This document shows positions 11,455 to 21,744 of a stretch of 64,000 bases of DNA, in pieces (position 1 is the stretch's first letter; every line of letters starts with the position of its first letter). A program made the translations under genes and the position numbers. The stretch covers positions 248,001-312,000 of the forward strand of contig WNYE01000038.1 in assembly GCA_021396245.1 (NCBI GenBank), read 5' to 3'. Source of the stretch: Sporothrix humicola. Lineage: Eukaryota; Ascomycota; Sordariomycetes; Ophiostomatales; Ophiostomataceae. The notes under the pieces are model-generated. The model had not been told where the DNA came from. It saw only the letters and a program-made list of their open reading frames with translations, and did not search any database.

Positions 11455-12495
11455 ATGAACACCACCGTCGCTGCCTTGCCGGAGCACCTCGCCGAGTATG
11501 GTTGCCGAAAGTTACGCATCAGCGACGGCACGCTTGATAATATGGACCTCGACAAGAAATGCCCGTTAGACGACGGCCATCTAGCACGCCAGTCTCCAGA
11601 AGAAACACCGTCGGCACGAAGGCAGTCTCGCGAGAGACAGAGACGGAACAGCAGTGCAGGCACCTCTCCCATCGAGATGTTACCCGTGGAACTGATCAAC
11701 ATGATTATCGCTGCTCTCGATATACCGACCATTGTCGAAGTGAGACGCGTCAGCCGGCGCATTATGGCAGCCGTGGACGCTCTCCGGCCCTACCAGATGA
11801 TGAGAAAACACTGCCCGGACATTTTACGCGCTGCAATCGGCATTGACGCCCGCGGCTACAGCATCACCACGCTCTACGAGACGCTGCAGACGACAACCTG
11901 CACAGGCTGTGGAGACCGCGGAAGCCTTGATAGTGATCGATATTCGGGTCCAGAGCCCATTCCACCAGAAGAGCTGCCGGGCCTACTGCTCAACCCTCCA
12001 CCACAGCGTCTTGCTATTTTCCTTTACCTCGTTACAGCCAGGCGCTTCTGTTATTTTTGTTTAATCAACAAAGTCGACTTTTTCCCCATGACGCTGCCGC
12101 AGGCCGCCAAGGCGCTTCACAGATCCAAGGCCAAGGTCATTGCAGATAGAAGGCTGCCTCGTGTCCATGCCCTTGCAGGACGCTACACGGCCTCTTTGAA
12201 GCAGGCGAAAAACAGAGTACTCTTGTTCGACCGTCCAGCTGTTCGGCAGGCTTGTCAGGCAGCAGGCCTGCCAGAGGCACTTTGCAGGCCAAAACTGGAC
12301 CTGAGCACAGCAGAAGTGGCGAGACATATGGCCGTTATAACGGCTCCCTATTTTGGCCCGACACCCCAAACTGTCGACTTTGGATTCCATTGTGTCCTGT
12401 GCAAAGAATCTACAGATTGGTTGACATTTTTTCGGATACCATACACAAGGGGCGGGCTTTTGAAACATATACAAGATCACCATGGAATAGAATGA
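11455..12495 (+). CDS. F-box domain protein with three Cys-X2-Cys pairs
   Basis: A 346-residue, intron-free protein. Residues about 72-110 (PIEMLPVELINMIIAALDI, then EVRRVSRRIM) fit an F-box, the motif that binds Skp1 and makes a protein a substrate adaptor of an SCF ubiquitin ligase. The rest is not a known repeat (no WD40, LRR or Kelch). Three CxxC pairs stand out: CTGC near 149, CYFC near 199 and CVLC near 313, the last followed by a His-rich C-terminus (HIQDHHGIE); together they could bind zinc. The first 70 residues are basic and low in order. The ATG at 11,455 is the first in frame and lies in an AACATGA context. Substrate unknown. Many fungal F-box genes are lineage-specific and fast evolving. 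Confidence 0.8.
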   Translation: MNTTVAALPEHLAEYGCRKLRISDGTLDNMDLDKKCPLDDGHLARQSPEETPSARRQSRERQRRNSSAGTSPIEMLPVELINMIIAALDIPTIVEVRRVSRRIMAAVDALRPYQMMRKHCPDILRAAIGIDARGYSITTLYETLQTTTCTGCGDRGSLDSDRYSGPEPIPPEELPGLLLNPPPQRLAIFLYLVTARRFCYFCLINKVDFFPMTLPQAAKALHRSKAKVIADRRLPRVHALAGRYTASLKQAKNRVLLFDRPAVRQACQAAGLPEALCRPKLDLSTAEVARHMAVITAPYFGPTPQTVDFGFHCVLCKESTDWLTFFRIPYTRGGLLKHIQDHHGIE

Positions 12496-12776
12496 TCTTT
12501 TTAACAGCGATTATGAATCAATGACGAGCGATAGTTAATGAATATATATTTTATTGAAATAAAAAATCATCGTAAACGAAGCTTAGAATGCGCCAATGCA
12601 CTTGGTGGCCACTTCACTTCTGACTATTGCCTCACTTCCCACTTCCCGTTCACATCCCGCCCACTTTTCTGCGATGAACAAACAACCCCATATCCTCCAA
12701 TATATATTGTAACCGAGAACTGAAAACCCAGAGCCCTATCCTCCAAAGAAATGGAAACGGTGTTGCTGGGATGCGA

Positions 12777-12974
12777 CTATTTCTGACGACGCATCACGTC
12801 CATCTCTTCGGTCACCATGTGGCTTCTGCACATGTGGACGGCCTTTTCGAGCCTCACCTTTGTGATTTCATCCTTGTCGCATTTGACATTCGTGTCACGA
12901 TGCGCCTCGCACTGTACAAACTGCTCGTTCTTGAGGCAGCCGCACGTGTATTCGCGGACATATTGTTCACACAT
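12777..12974 (-). CDS. small six-cysteine protein (65 residues)
   Basis: I do not recognise a named family. The frame encodes 65 residues beginning MCEQYVREYTCGC, with six cysteines (positions about 2, 11, 13, 22, 32 and 49) and many charged residues. There is no signal peptide, so a metal-binding cytosolic protein is more likely than a secreted effector. Two features support a real gene: the ATG sits in CAAAATG, an optimal fungal start context, and a good 70-nt intron (GTAAGT donor, TTACTGAC branch, CACAG acceptor) lies just upstream in the leader. The stop is TAG. Function unknown. Confidence 0.65.
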   Translation of the reverse strand: MCEQYVREYTCGCLKNEQFVQCEAHRDTNVKCDKDEITKVRLEKAVHMCRSHMVTEEMDVMRRQK

Positions 12975-13851
12975 TTTGACGGATGGGGTGGTTGTGAATG
13001 GTGATGGTACTGTGAGGCTTTGTCAGTAATCGGTTGAAGAGAGCATGTAAGCTGAGTGTGAGGCAAGACTAAAACTTACGGTTTGTATTTTTGTGATGTG
13101 AATTTGTGTGCTTTGAGATGTTTAGTTTGGGAGGTTTGGTTCAACAATATGGCTTGGGAGTTTGGATCGGGAGTTTGGCTTGAGAGTTTGGTGAGAGTTT
13201 GTTTGGTTGGCTCGAATTTTGAGGCTTGTCGAGAGAGTTGATGTTATGGAGACGAAATGAAAAAGAACAGAAGGAAGGGTGTGATGGATCGAAGTTTTGG
13301 TGTAGATAGAAACAGAAGTAAGTGTCCGTGAAGACGCAACCTTCTGAAGCTTAGATGAGTATGTTGTCAAATACAAGCGCAGTTTTAGCCACCTGTTTTG
13401 TTTTCAAGAAACTTTCTTGGTTTGTGTTGTTTGAGCCTTGAATTACTTCTCTCTTTTTTGGGGGGACGTTTTCTTATCTTATGTAAAGAACAGAGTCGAA
13501 GAGTGAGCCACGAGGCTTCGATGAAGATATCCCCTAGCAATCAAGAGAAACACTAAAAAACCAGCAATGAATGCCCACACTGCTTCGTCTTATTATTCGA
13601 TCGCTTAAGCTCGTAACAGTCGACGTAGGGTCAATAGATCCAAAGAATATTTTGCTGTGAACGAAGGTGAAAGTCAACAGCTTGGGCGGCCGCTGAAATA
13701 CTAAGTAGTGTGTGGCACACTTGAAGAGCGGCAACTGGCAACTTCCATTTTGGGAAGCATTCAAGCTCGACGCGATCCACGCACGTGAGCCTCCAAAACA
13801 CCCCATCGTTCCTTCTCTTTGTTACTTCTTTCCACATAAGAACCTCCTACC
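12975..13851. other. promoter region between two divergent small genes
   Basis: Holds the six-cysteine gene leader and a run of loosely repeated GAGTTTGG-type motifs on the plus strand (about 13,125-13,215). No gene seen; the frame at 13,122-13,376 on the minus strand is low-complexity. Confidence 0.55.
13010..13079 (-). other. 5'UTR intron of the six-cysteine gene
   Basis: On the minus strand GTAAGT begins at 13,079. A TTACTGAC branch-like motif and CCTCACAG end the intron at 13,010, 35 nt before the ATG. Length (70 nt) and signals match the other introns in this window. Confidence 0.6.
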
Positions 13852-14264
13852 ATGGCATCAAATACGCACAGTTTCCCTGCTTCGGTTGTCAGCATCGACG
13901 AGACCACCACGAACAATACAAATGTCACGATTCTAGCCTGTCTCATCGACACGGACAACAACGATGATGCCGACCATAGCCTGTATCGTTTTCTCGTGAA
14001 CGGCCGCGATGCCAAGTACATGGTCGTTGCGCCAAACGCTATTCCACCAGAAGACAGGTAATATGCCCCTGTCTGATCCCCTCCCTGCCTCCATTTCCTC
14101 CTGGCCGCTTGAACGAGGGCCACCCCGGCTTTGAGGGAGCGAAAAAGGACAGCTCTGCAGGGGAACTGCAGGCCGAGATGGACAAGCTGGGCGAGGAACT
14201 GGAGGAAAAAAATCAGGCCGTGGCGATGTTGGACAGGTTGGGGAGTATGACGACACGAAATTAA
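13852..14264 (+). CDS. small two-exon protein with helical C-terminal tail (105 residues)
   Basis: Not a family I recognise. Exon 1 (13,852-14,057) begins at CCATGG, a strong context, and encodes an acidic Asn/Asp-rich segment followed by YRFLVNGRDAKYMVVAP. Exon 2 (14,153-14,264) encodes an amphipathic, probably coiled-coil tail (LQAEMDKLGEELEEKNQAV) and ends at TAA. The intron 14,058-14,152 (GTAATA...GGACAG) keeps the frame. Acceptor choice is uncertain because several AGs precede it; the one at 14,117 would break the frame. The gene converges on the hydrolase gene with only 63 nt between stops. Confidence 0.5.
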
Positions 14265-14327
14265 CATAAATACAGCCTTTATTTCAGCTATGTACAGTGC
14301 AGACTCGACATTATCCAACACGAGTGT

Positions 14328-15581
14328 TTATTGTTTGTCTCCCAAGACAGAGGCACCCTCGAAAAAGACGCCGCTATACACCTCAGCCTCGAGCTGGCGC
14401 ACGACCCAGGCAGTCAGTGACTCGCCCGGCGGCAGCAGCTGGCTCGCATAGAGGAAGGCGACACCAGAGGCACGATCAACAACCCAGCTCAGGTTCGGCA
14501 GGCCGCCCCAGGCAATGGTGCCGGCACGACGGCCACCGGGCACGTTGTCAAGGTTGAGAGCGCCGCCGACGGCCCAGGTTAAGTCCTTGGAGCCGGGGAT
14601 CTGCATAGGGTTGCCGCGCTTTTCGGCCGCGGCGTTGGCCGTCTCAAAAGCCTGGGTGCGGATGGCCGTGAACGCGGCGGCAGAGGGCGCAGACAGTGAC
14701 GGCTCACACAAGAGCTTGTAGCTCTCGCTGGTGAGCAGCTTCGGATCACTGTCGACACACGCGATAAGAATCTTGAAGAGGTCGCGGGGGTTGGTGAAGA
14801 CGCCACCACCGCCGTGGTCAACACTGGTATTTTCGGGAAAGTATGCTTTGGGATAAGGGCTCAGCTGGCCGTCGGCGGTCCGGATAGACATTTGGGCTTG
14901 GCGGTCGCGGATGTCCGGCCGGTCAAGGATCCGGAAGGAGGCACCAGTGATGCCAAGCGGCGTCCAGATGTTCTTGTCCATGAAGTCGCCCAGCGACAGA
15001 CCTGTGGCACGCTCGACCAGTTTGCCGGCCCAGTCAGTGCCAATACCATACGACCACGACGTTCCGGGCTCAAACATGAGGGGAACAGGCAAATCCGGGC
15101 ACAGCAGCTCCGACTCGAGCTTCCAGCCATTGGTGGCCTTGTACTGGATGAAGCGCTTAAATTGCTCGTTCATAAAGGCATAGGTGAGGCCGCTCGAGTG
15201 TGTTAGAAGCTGTCTAAGGGTTACTTTGGCTTGGGTTGCCTCGAGCTGGGGCGTGCCGTCATCGTTGAATCCCTTCAAGATTTGTTTCTCCTTCCACTCG
15301 GGAAGCACCCCCGAAATATCGTCGTCGAGGGTCAGTAGTCCCTTTTCGACACACTGTAGCGCCGCAATGGCCGTCATCAGCTTTGTGCACGACGCCACCC
15401 ACATGCAGCTGTCGACCGACAGCGGCTTGTCGGCGAGGGGCGATGCCGGGTCAACTGACTCAGTGCCAAACGCCTTGAAGTGTGTCTGGCCGTTCTTGTA
15501 GGCCATCAAGACGCAGCCCGGCAGCGACCGGTCCGGGCCGGACGCCGTGACCGTGTTCAAGTATGTGTCGAGAGCAGACAT
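14328..15581 (-). CDS. serine beta-lactamase-related hydrolase/transesterase
   Basis: A 417-residue, intron-free protein of the class C beta-lactamase-like fold, which in fungi mostly contains esterases and acyltransferases such as LovD rather than antibiotic-destroying enzymes. The catalytic triad motifs are visible: SxxK as SCTK (S64-K67), the tyrosine motif SYG (Y178) and the third motif WGG (358-360) replacing KTG/HxG. No signal peptide, so probably cytosolic. The ATG at 15,581 is followed by SALDTYLNTV. It is divergent from the MFS transporter gene, with about 1.0 kb between starts, so shared regulation is possible. Substrate unknown. Confidence 0.9.
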   Translation of the reverse strand: MSALDTYLNTVTASGPDRSLPGCVLMAYKNGQTHFKAFGTESVDPASPLADKPLSVDSCMWVASCTKLMTAIAALQCVEKGLLTLDDDISGVLPEWKEKQILKGFNDDGTPQLEATQAKVTLRQLLTHSSGLTYAFMNEQFKRFIQYKATNGWKLESELLCPDLPVPLMFEPGTSWSYGIGTDWAGKLVERATGLSLGDFMDKNIWTPLGITGASFRILDRPDIRDRQAQMSIRTADGQLSPYPKAYFPENTSVDHGGGGVFTNPRDLFKILIACVDSDPKLLTSESYKLLCEPSLSAPSAAAFTAIRTQAFETANAAAEKRGNPMQIPGSKDLTWAVGGALNLDNVPGGRRAGTIAWGGLPNLSWVVDRASGVAFLYASQLLPPGESLTAWVVRQLEAEVYSGVFFEGASVLGDKQ

Positions 15582-16599
15582 GTTGGTTTGTGTTCGCGAA
15601 GTGTTTATATTCGAGATGGTTTGTTTTAGAGATACTCAGTATTCTCAAAGAAAGTCAAGTCACACAAGGGTCCAAACCACAGGACCCCTCGTTATCTCGA
15701 TCACATATTCCATCTCCACGTTGTCGCACGCTGTGGACCGAGGCTGCGGACTGGGGAGAGAGGAGAAGGTCATGTAACTGGCTAGCGTCAATTGCACCTT
15801 CGATTTCACGACTTTCTCCACGTTCTCCGCACTCGATATTGTTCCCCTCAAAGCCTTACCTTTTTCGTCCTTCTGGGTTCCCGTCTTAGCGCCGGTCTAG
15901 GACGGAGTTTCATTCCGGGCTAGGACGGGTCAAGACGGGATTTTGCACGGAGTTTGACACGGGGAAAAGCACAACCCAAGGATTCAAGCCTTCTAGCCTT
16001 GCGCCTAGCCTTGTGTTTTGGTCTCCTGACAATACAGACTTCTCGTCAATCTCGTCAATTTCGGCGATGGGCCTGCAAGGCTGTCCCTTCTGCATCCCGT
16101 TTCAGTTGGAGGAGGGTCTCGATGTGGCAGTCAACGTGGAATACAATGTGACAGTCGCATGATCTCCGCACTCTGTCGACTCGAGACTGTCTGTTGTGGG
16201 GCCCCGCGTTCGACAATATTGGAAAGGCAGAGACGAAAAAGAAAAGAGAAAGAAAACAGAACGAAAAAAGGACAGGCCAAGACGGCCCCAGACGGTGGTT
16301 TCACTTTCAGTCTTTCTTCTCGCCCTTCTCCTCTGTCTCCTCATCTCTCCACGAGAATGCATGGCATCCTACAGAGAAGTTGGGGTACATATCCGAAGAC
16401 ATATCAGGGTACATATCTGGAAGATCGGCATCCTGCATCTTCGTTTTGATTTCCGACATTGGCACCGACATCCTGTTATCCTGTCATCAAGACCTTGTCA
16501 CCGTTCCTTCTTCTTCTTCTTTTTTTTCTTTTTATTTTCTTTCTCTCTTTCTTCATCTTCTCTCTTCCGTTCTATCAACCTCACTCCTCAACCTTCGCC
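15582..16599. other. divergent promoter region (hydrolase / sugar transporter)
   Basis: About 1.0 kb. The last 100 nt before the transporter ATG are CT-rich (16,502-16,599), a typical fungal 5' leader. Around 15,890-15,950 the motif CTAGGACGG/CAAGACGGGA recurs loosely. A frame that continues the transporter upstream to 16,459 lacks an ATG start and consists of translated CT tract. No separate gene seen. Confidence 0.6.
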
Positions 16600-18270
16600 A
16601 TGACCGAAAAGGACACTGCTTCCCACGAGGTGGAAGACACCAAGGTCGACAATGTCACCGGGACTCACGTCGACACCCCCGTCCGCGCCGACACGCAGGT
16701 TGACGCTACTGTCCGCGCTGAGCTCCTGCACTCCATCCGCGGCGTTGCCGCCATTGAGGTCGCCCAGCGCCTCGAGCCCGTCAACACCCTCAGCAAGCGT
16801 ATGTTCCAGCTCTATGGCATCTGCGGTGTCATGTTCATGGCTGCCAGCACGCTGGGATACGATGCCTCGCTGATGGGCACGATGCTCGACTTTCCCGCGT
16901 TCCAGGAGCAATTCGGCGCTACCATCCTCGGAGCCAAGGCTGGCCTGATCGCGGCCATGTTCTCGATTGGATCCGTCAGTGCCATTCCCTTTGTCGGTCC
17001 CATGGGTGATCTGTGGGGTCGTCGGTTCGGTATCTGTTGTGCGGCCTCGATTGTCATCATCGCCACCATTATCCAGGGCACCGCCAAGCACCTGCCGCAG
17101 TATCTCGCCGGTCGTTTCTTCTTGGGTTTCGGTAGTGGCATTGCCAGCTGTGCTCCCGCCTACATTGTCGAGATTGCCCACCCTGCCTATCGCGGTATCA
17201 TGGGCGGCTTGTTTAACTGCTTCTACTATGTTGGATACTTCATGGCCGCCATTGTCTTGAGAGGCTGCATCCACTACTCGAGCAATGCCTCGTGGCTGAT
17301 CCCGACTGGTCTGCAGGCGGCCTTCCCTGCGATCCTGCTCGTCTGCTGCCCCTTCTTCCCCGAGTCCCCTCGCTGGCTGTTTGCCCACGGCCGCTCCGAA
17401 GAGTGTCTGGCCGTCCTGACACGCTATCACGGCAACGACGACGCCAACTCGATTTATGTGCAGCTCCAGATGCGCGAGTTTACCGAGGAGCTCAACATCG
17501 AGGGTGCCGACAAGACCTGGTGGGACTACCGCCCGCTGTTCAGGTCTCGCTCTGCCCTCTACCGCGTCATTCTCTGCGCCACGGCCATTCCCATGTTTGC
17601 ACAGTGGACTGGCCAGGGCACTGTCTCGTACTTTTTGCCCGCTGTCCTCTCCACCTCGGGCATCACCACCACCGAACAGGTCTTAGACATTAATATCGGC
17701 ATCGCCGTCGTCTCGGGCGTCGCCGCGATTCTGGGTGGCAGTCTGATGGACCGCTTCGGCCGCCGCAAGCTTCTGATCAGCTGCTGTGCCTGCCTCACCC
17801 TCACCTGGGTCGGCATGACCATCTGCACCTACAAGTATACGGTCACTGATGGCATGGCCGCCGCCCACGCTTCCGTCTTTTTTATTTTCCTCGTGGCTGT
17901 CATCTTTTCGTTCGCCTACACTCCGCTCCAGCAGCTGTATGCCGTCGAGTGTCTCGACTACGAGCAGCGCGCCAAGGGCATTGCATTCGTCACGTTCTGG
18001 GTCAGCGCCGCCTCCCTCGTCAACCTCTTTGCGTCGCCCATTGCCCTCGAAAAGATCGGCTGGAAGACCTACGCCATCTGGATCGCCACCTGTGGCCTGC
18101 AGTGCATCTTCTTTTACTTTTTCATGGTCGAGACGCGCGGCCGCACCCTTGAAGAGATGAACTATGTCTTCAAGCAGAAGAACCCGCGCATTGCCTCACT
18201 TGTCCGCAAGGAGGAGATTGCCGAGGCCCTAGCCATGACCAACGAGGCCGAGGGCAAGAACGAGGCGTAA
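16600..18270 (+). CDS. MFS sugar transporter (lactose permease-like)
   Basis: A 556-residue, intron-free plasma-membrane sugar:H+ symporter of the major facilitator superfamily. Twelve hydrophobic segments fit. Sugar-porter signatures are present: GDLWGRRFG (about 137-145), PESPRWL (about 254), the duplicated loop motif DRFGRRK (about 384) and VETRGRTLEEM (about 510). GYDASLMG in helix 1 and WTGQGTVSYFLP in helix 7 resemble LAC12/cellodextrin-type permeases more than hexose facilitators. The start was set at 16,600 (TTCGCCATGACC) because the upstream in-frame extension is only CT-rich leader without ATG. Disaccharide or oligosaccharide import is inferred from family resemblance and from the neighbouring beta-mannosidase. 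Confidence 0.92.
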   Translation: MTEKDTASHEVEDTKVDNVTGTHVDTPVRADTQVDATVRAELLHSIRGVAAIEVAQRLEPVNTLSKRMFQLYGICGVMFMAASTLGYDASLMGTMLDFPAFQEQFGATILGAKAGLIAAMFSIGSVSAIPFVGPMGDLWGRRFGICCAASIVIIATIIQGTAKHLPQYLAGRFFLGFGSGIASCAPAYIVEIAHPAYRGIMGGLFNCFYYVGYFMAAIVLRGCIHYSSNASWLIPTGLQAAFPAILLVCCPFFPESPRWLFAHGRSEECLAVLTRYHGNDDANSIYVQLQMREFTEELNIEGADKTWWDYRPLFRSRSALYRVILCATAIPMFAQWTGQGTVSYFLPAVLSTSGITTTEQVLDINIGIAVVSGVAAILGGSLMDRFGRRKLLISCCACLTLTWVGMTICTYKYTVTDGMAAAHASVFFIFLVAVIFSFAYTPLQQLYAVECLDYEQRAKGIAFVTFWVSAASLVNLFASPIALEKIGWKTYAIWIATCGLQCIFFYFFMVETRGRTLEEMNYVFKQKNPRIASLVRKEEIAEALAMTNEAEGKNEA

Positions 18271-18772
18271 GGAGGTGTGTGTTGGCGGTACTCTGTAAAA
18301 ATGGGTGGACCCGATGACAATATGCCAGTATTGATTAGTTCTGCATCTTCCTTCTTTCCTTTCTTTTTTGCATCAATCATTCTCTTTTCTGCCCCATCGA
18401 TTACTATAACATAGGCATCCAAGCTAGTCAATATTAAGAGACATTATCAATGAACTATCAATTCTTGTTACAGATATACAGAGTGGTCTTTTAGTGTAGT
18501 TAAGCGTTACTGATATGAACCTAAATAAACATAAAAATATTATTATGTGGTTATGTGCTAAGTACGGTATCCCCCCTTGTAGTCCCTAATAAGTATGTAG
18601 TGGATAGGATTTTATAGGGTCCAATTGTCCGATTTATTTCAACATCGTTGCAGCATTTATATAGACAACCATAGACAGACATACAAACTGGTATTGTGGC
18701 GAGTACTTGTTCCACGAATGCTATATACATTTTGTCTGTCCCCCGCTGTTTATATATCTTTGTTTCCTCCAC
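18271..18772. other. convergent intergenic region
   Basis: About 500 nt of AT-rich sequence between the transporter stop and the carboxylesterase stop. Holds two 3'UTRs; nothing else seen. Confidence 0.7.
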
Positions 18773-20454
18773 CTAAATGAGACCCAAAAGCTGCAGGACA
18801 CCTAGTAGTGGCTCATCGATAACACAGTCAATGTCATACAATGCCGGGTTGACAGCGTTGGCGCCGGTCTGGTTGTTGTAGGCTGGGCGCAGCAGCGACG
18901 TCTTGAGCGGGTGGTACTGCGGCAGGCCACCCTCGTAGTTGTTGAGGCCATTCACAGGGTCCTTGGCAAAGGCCATCCACATGCCGCGTACATAGGCTGC
19001 GACGGCCTCCTGCTCGGGTGTGCGGCCGACCTTGTCCTGGATATCCAGGTCGGTGCCGAAAATGGTGGGGATCTCGATGCCGTGCCAGGCGCCGGCGTCG
19101 GGCTTGGTGCTGATGGCGAGGTTGGGGAAGTTGCCAAAGTAGCGGTAGCGCCAGGTGGGCACCTTGTTGTAGAGGGACGCGAGGGCGCGCGTCTTGAGGG
19201 CGCAGGTAAAGAGCGAGGTCGCCAGGAAATCCCAGGTGCTCGACGGCAGCGAGCTGTTCTGGACGCCCAGCAAGACCTCAAACAGGCCCGACTCGTGGTT
19301 GTTCTCGCCAATCAGCAGCGGCTTCTTGATGAGCTTGCCCTGAACGGACTGCGTGGCATAGCTGCTAAACACGACAATATCGTCGACCGAGGGGCCAAAG
19401 CCCGCAGCAATACCAGCAACGCCACCGGTGGCGCCGTCGTCGCTCGACGAAACGGCCAGACTGGCATCCAGGACCGTCTGCCAGTCGAGGGCGCGCATGC
19501 ACGCCGTCACCTCGCTGGCGACCGTGCTGGTGCAGTTGAGCGACGTGGCAATGGCCGTCCACTTTGAAGTGGCTTTGGCGGCCGAGACGGGCGTTCCGGG
19601 CGTAAAAGCCGTGCCGGACTCGCAGATGAAGCCGTTGACAATGGGATCCTCGGTCCATGCATACGAATAGTAGTCCACCGAGCTGCCACCGGCCGACTCG
19701 CCAAAGAGCGTGATGCGGCTCGGGTCACCGCCAAACGCGGCAATATTGTCGCGCACCCACTCGACAGCGAGACGCTGGTCGAGCAGGCCCAGATTGGTGC
19801 GGCCGTCAGGGTTGCCAGGGAATCCAAAGAAGCCGAGGCGGTAGCTGGGTTGTTAGCCAGGAAGACATCAAATAGAGGGGCGGAATGAACTCACTTCACC
19901 GTCACAATGATGACATCTTCGGTATCGGCAAGGTACTTGCCGTTGTAGGCCTTGATGTTGGTCGTGCCCGACGTGTAGCCGCCGCCATAGAACCACACGA
20001 GCACAGCCTTGCCGGACTCGCCCGTCTGCGGCTTTGTCCACACGTTGAGGGTCAGACAATCCTCGCTGTACTCGACATCCGCCTGGGCCAACATCGCCAT
20101 GAGGATCTCTGGGCCCTGGGGCGTGAACGTCACGTACGAGTTGTTCTGGAGCTGGTCGATCGACGAGATGCCCGTCGAGGCCGGACATGTCTTGCCAAAA
20201 GCCGTGGCGTCAATGTTTCCAGTACCAGTGTAGGCAACAGGCAGGGCCCATCTCAGGTTGCCGACAGGTGGCTGGGCAAAGGGGATGCCCAGGTACTCGG
20301 ACACGCCGTCCGTGCCGCTGGCAATCTGGCCCTGGACAACACCGCTAGATGTTGTGACGCTGGCGGCGTTGGTTCTGGGCAGAGAAGCAGCGGACACTGC
20401 CGAAGCAGAGCCGGCCAGCGCGGCCAGCAAATGTGTAAGCGCAAACTTGGCCAT
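18773..20454 (-). CDS. secreted type-B carboxylesterase/lipase
   Basis: A 543-residue alpha/beta-hydrolase that cleaves carboxylic esters outside the cell. Exon 1 (20,454-19,895) starts with a classical signal peptide ([18 protein letters not shown]). Intron 19,894-19,845 (50 nt, GTGAGT donor, CTAAC branch, CCCAG acceptor) restores VTVNYRLGFFG. The nucleophile lies in GESAGG (S about 237), the oxyanion loop is FYGGGY, the acid is probably the Glu in GENNHESG and the histidine is in [12 protein letters not shown]. The EDCLTLNVW signature of the family is present. An in-frame ATG at 20,544 would add 30 hydrophobic residues; 20,454 is preferred because it gives the clean signal peptide. Lies between the transporter and the beta-mannosidase; an accessory role in deacylating plant polymers is possible but unproven. 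Confidence 0.92.
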
Positions 20455-20589
20455 TTGGAGGAGTGGAGGTGAAGAATGGAGGACAAGAAGTGAAGCGAGA
20501 AAAAAGCAGAGTAGTATCCTCGATGTCTGGAAGTAACTCGACATCTTAGACGGGATGATCGAACTTGCCCACCCTGTTGACTTGTCTCT

Positions 20590-20596
20590 TTTTATA
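20590..20596 (-). promoter_or_regulatory. putative TATA box of the carboxylesterase gene
   Basis: TATAAAA on the minus strand lies 46 nt upstream of the ATG at 20,544 and 136 nt upstream of the preferred ATG at 20,454. Transcription starting about 30 nt downstream would include both ATGs, which matters for the choice of start. Confidence 0.4.
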
Positions 20597-21584
20597 TCAT
20601 AAGCTCCAAAGCATATGCCAACAATTGGGAGCAATACCATGCAAACGATCACCAAGGGCCACGAGATGAACTACGCACGATGAATGACGAACAACCCCAG
20701 CCACTTCCCCGCGATGAGAAAATAAAGAACAAAAAAGTAAGACAAACAAACAAGAAACGAAGGAAAATACAATTCCAAGAAACGGCAATGGCAAACCCCG
20801 CGTGTGGGGTACATGGGTTCTCCATATTTTGAATCCTGCATCCTGGCGATCTTGACAGTTTTGGGCTTCGTCAAGATCCGGGGGCTCCTCAGGGCATTGG
20901 CTTGCCCGGTCCCGGAAATGCAAACCCTCGTTCACTCTCCAGACTTTTGACATATTTTTCACATACGCCAAGGTATGCGGAGGCATGTCGTTGGGGAACG
21001 TGAGCATGGAGTGCAGAATAATCTCAGAAACAGAAAAGAGAAGAGAATGCAATGCAGACAAGGCACAGAGGGAAGGAGGAGAGAAGAGGTGAAGTTGGAG
21101 ACGCTAGTCCGCGCTAGTTGCAACGCTAGCCGTATTCGGATATTGCCGTGTTAGTGCCAACTGTAACACCGTCCCGTGCCTTGCCAAACGCCGTGCGAAA
21201 GCCCGTGCTCGCGGAAGGAGCGACCTGGACCAGAGACGGACTTTGAACGACGACACGGCATTACACGACGGCGACAGACGACTTGACGCTCAACTTTGAC
21301 ATTTGATGTTCAGCACATGACAGTGACACGACTCCACGGACTCCACGCGACTGGAGCTACAACGGGACGGCGACGGTGACGGAGTTGCGGGTGTTTCGTG
21401 GAGACGTCGCGTGAGAGAAAGAAAGTGAAAAGAGTGGAAGAAAGAGAGAGAAAAAAAAAAAAAAAACGAAGAAAGTATTGACTTGCGGGCTAAGTGCAAA
21501 TGTCAATAATTCCATTCTCCTTTCGTTTTGGCTCCCAAGTCCCCGTACTGCCCCCGTCTTGATTACATCATAAGAGAGCGTAAC

Positions 21585-21609
21585 AATAAAAATAAAAATA
21601 AAAATAAAA
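21585..21609. repeat. (AAAAT)n microsatellite
   Basis: About five tandem pentamers of AAAAT lie 136-160 nt upstream of the beta-mannosidase ATG, in the promoter or leader. Confidence 0.8.
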
Positions 21610-21744
21610 CCGTGCATCTGATGTGCAGTCGCAGTCTCGGTTCATGCGCATTCATGTGAGCTGCCCTGCAGGTTGAGCCTTCCATCACACGTCGACATAC
21701 GCCCAACATCGACAACTCAACTGCCACCACCGCACTTCACCGAC

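Larger units (their letters stand above)
20455..21744. other. divergent promoter region (carboxylesterase / beta-mannosidase)
   Basis: About 1.3 kb between the two starts. Contains the carboxylesterase TATA box, an AATAA-type microsatellite and the mannosidase leader. An upstream extension of the mannosidase frame to 21,673 begins at TTG and is not used. No gene seen. Confidence 0.6.

Noticed and set aside
16459..16599. N-terminal hydrophobic extension of the sugar transporter
   Set aside because: No ATG; it is the translated CT-rich leader.
18911..20472. Plus-strand frames of 195-218 residues antisense to the carboxylesterase
   Set aside because: Arg/Gly/Ala-rich shadow frames; the minus strand has catalytic motifs, a signal peptide and a frame-restoring intron.
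21673..21744. 24-residue upstream extension of the beta-mannosidase
   Set aside because: Begins at TTG; the family's N-terminal domain starts right after the ATG at 21,745.
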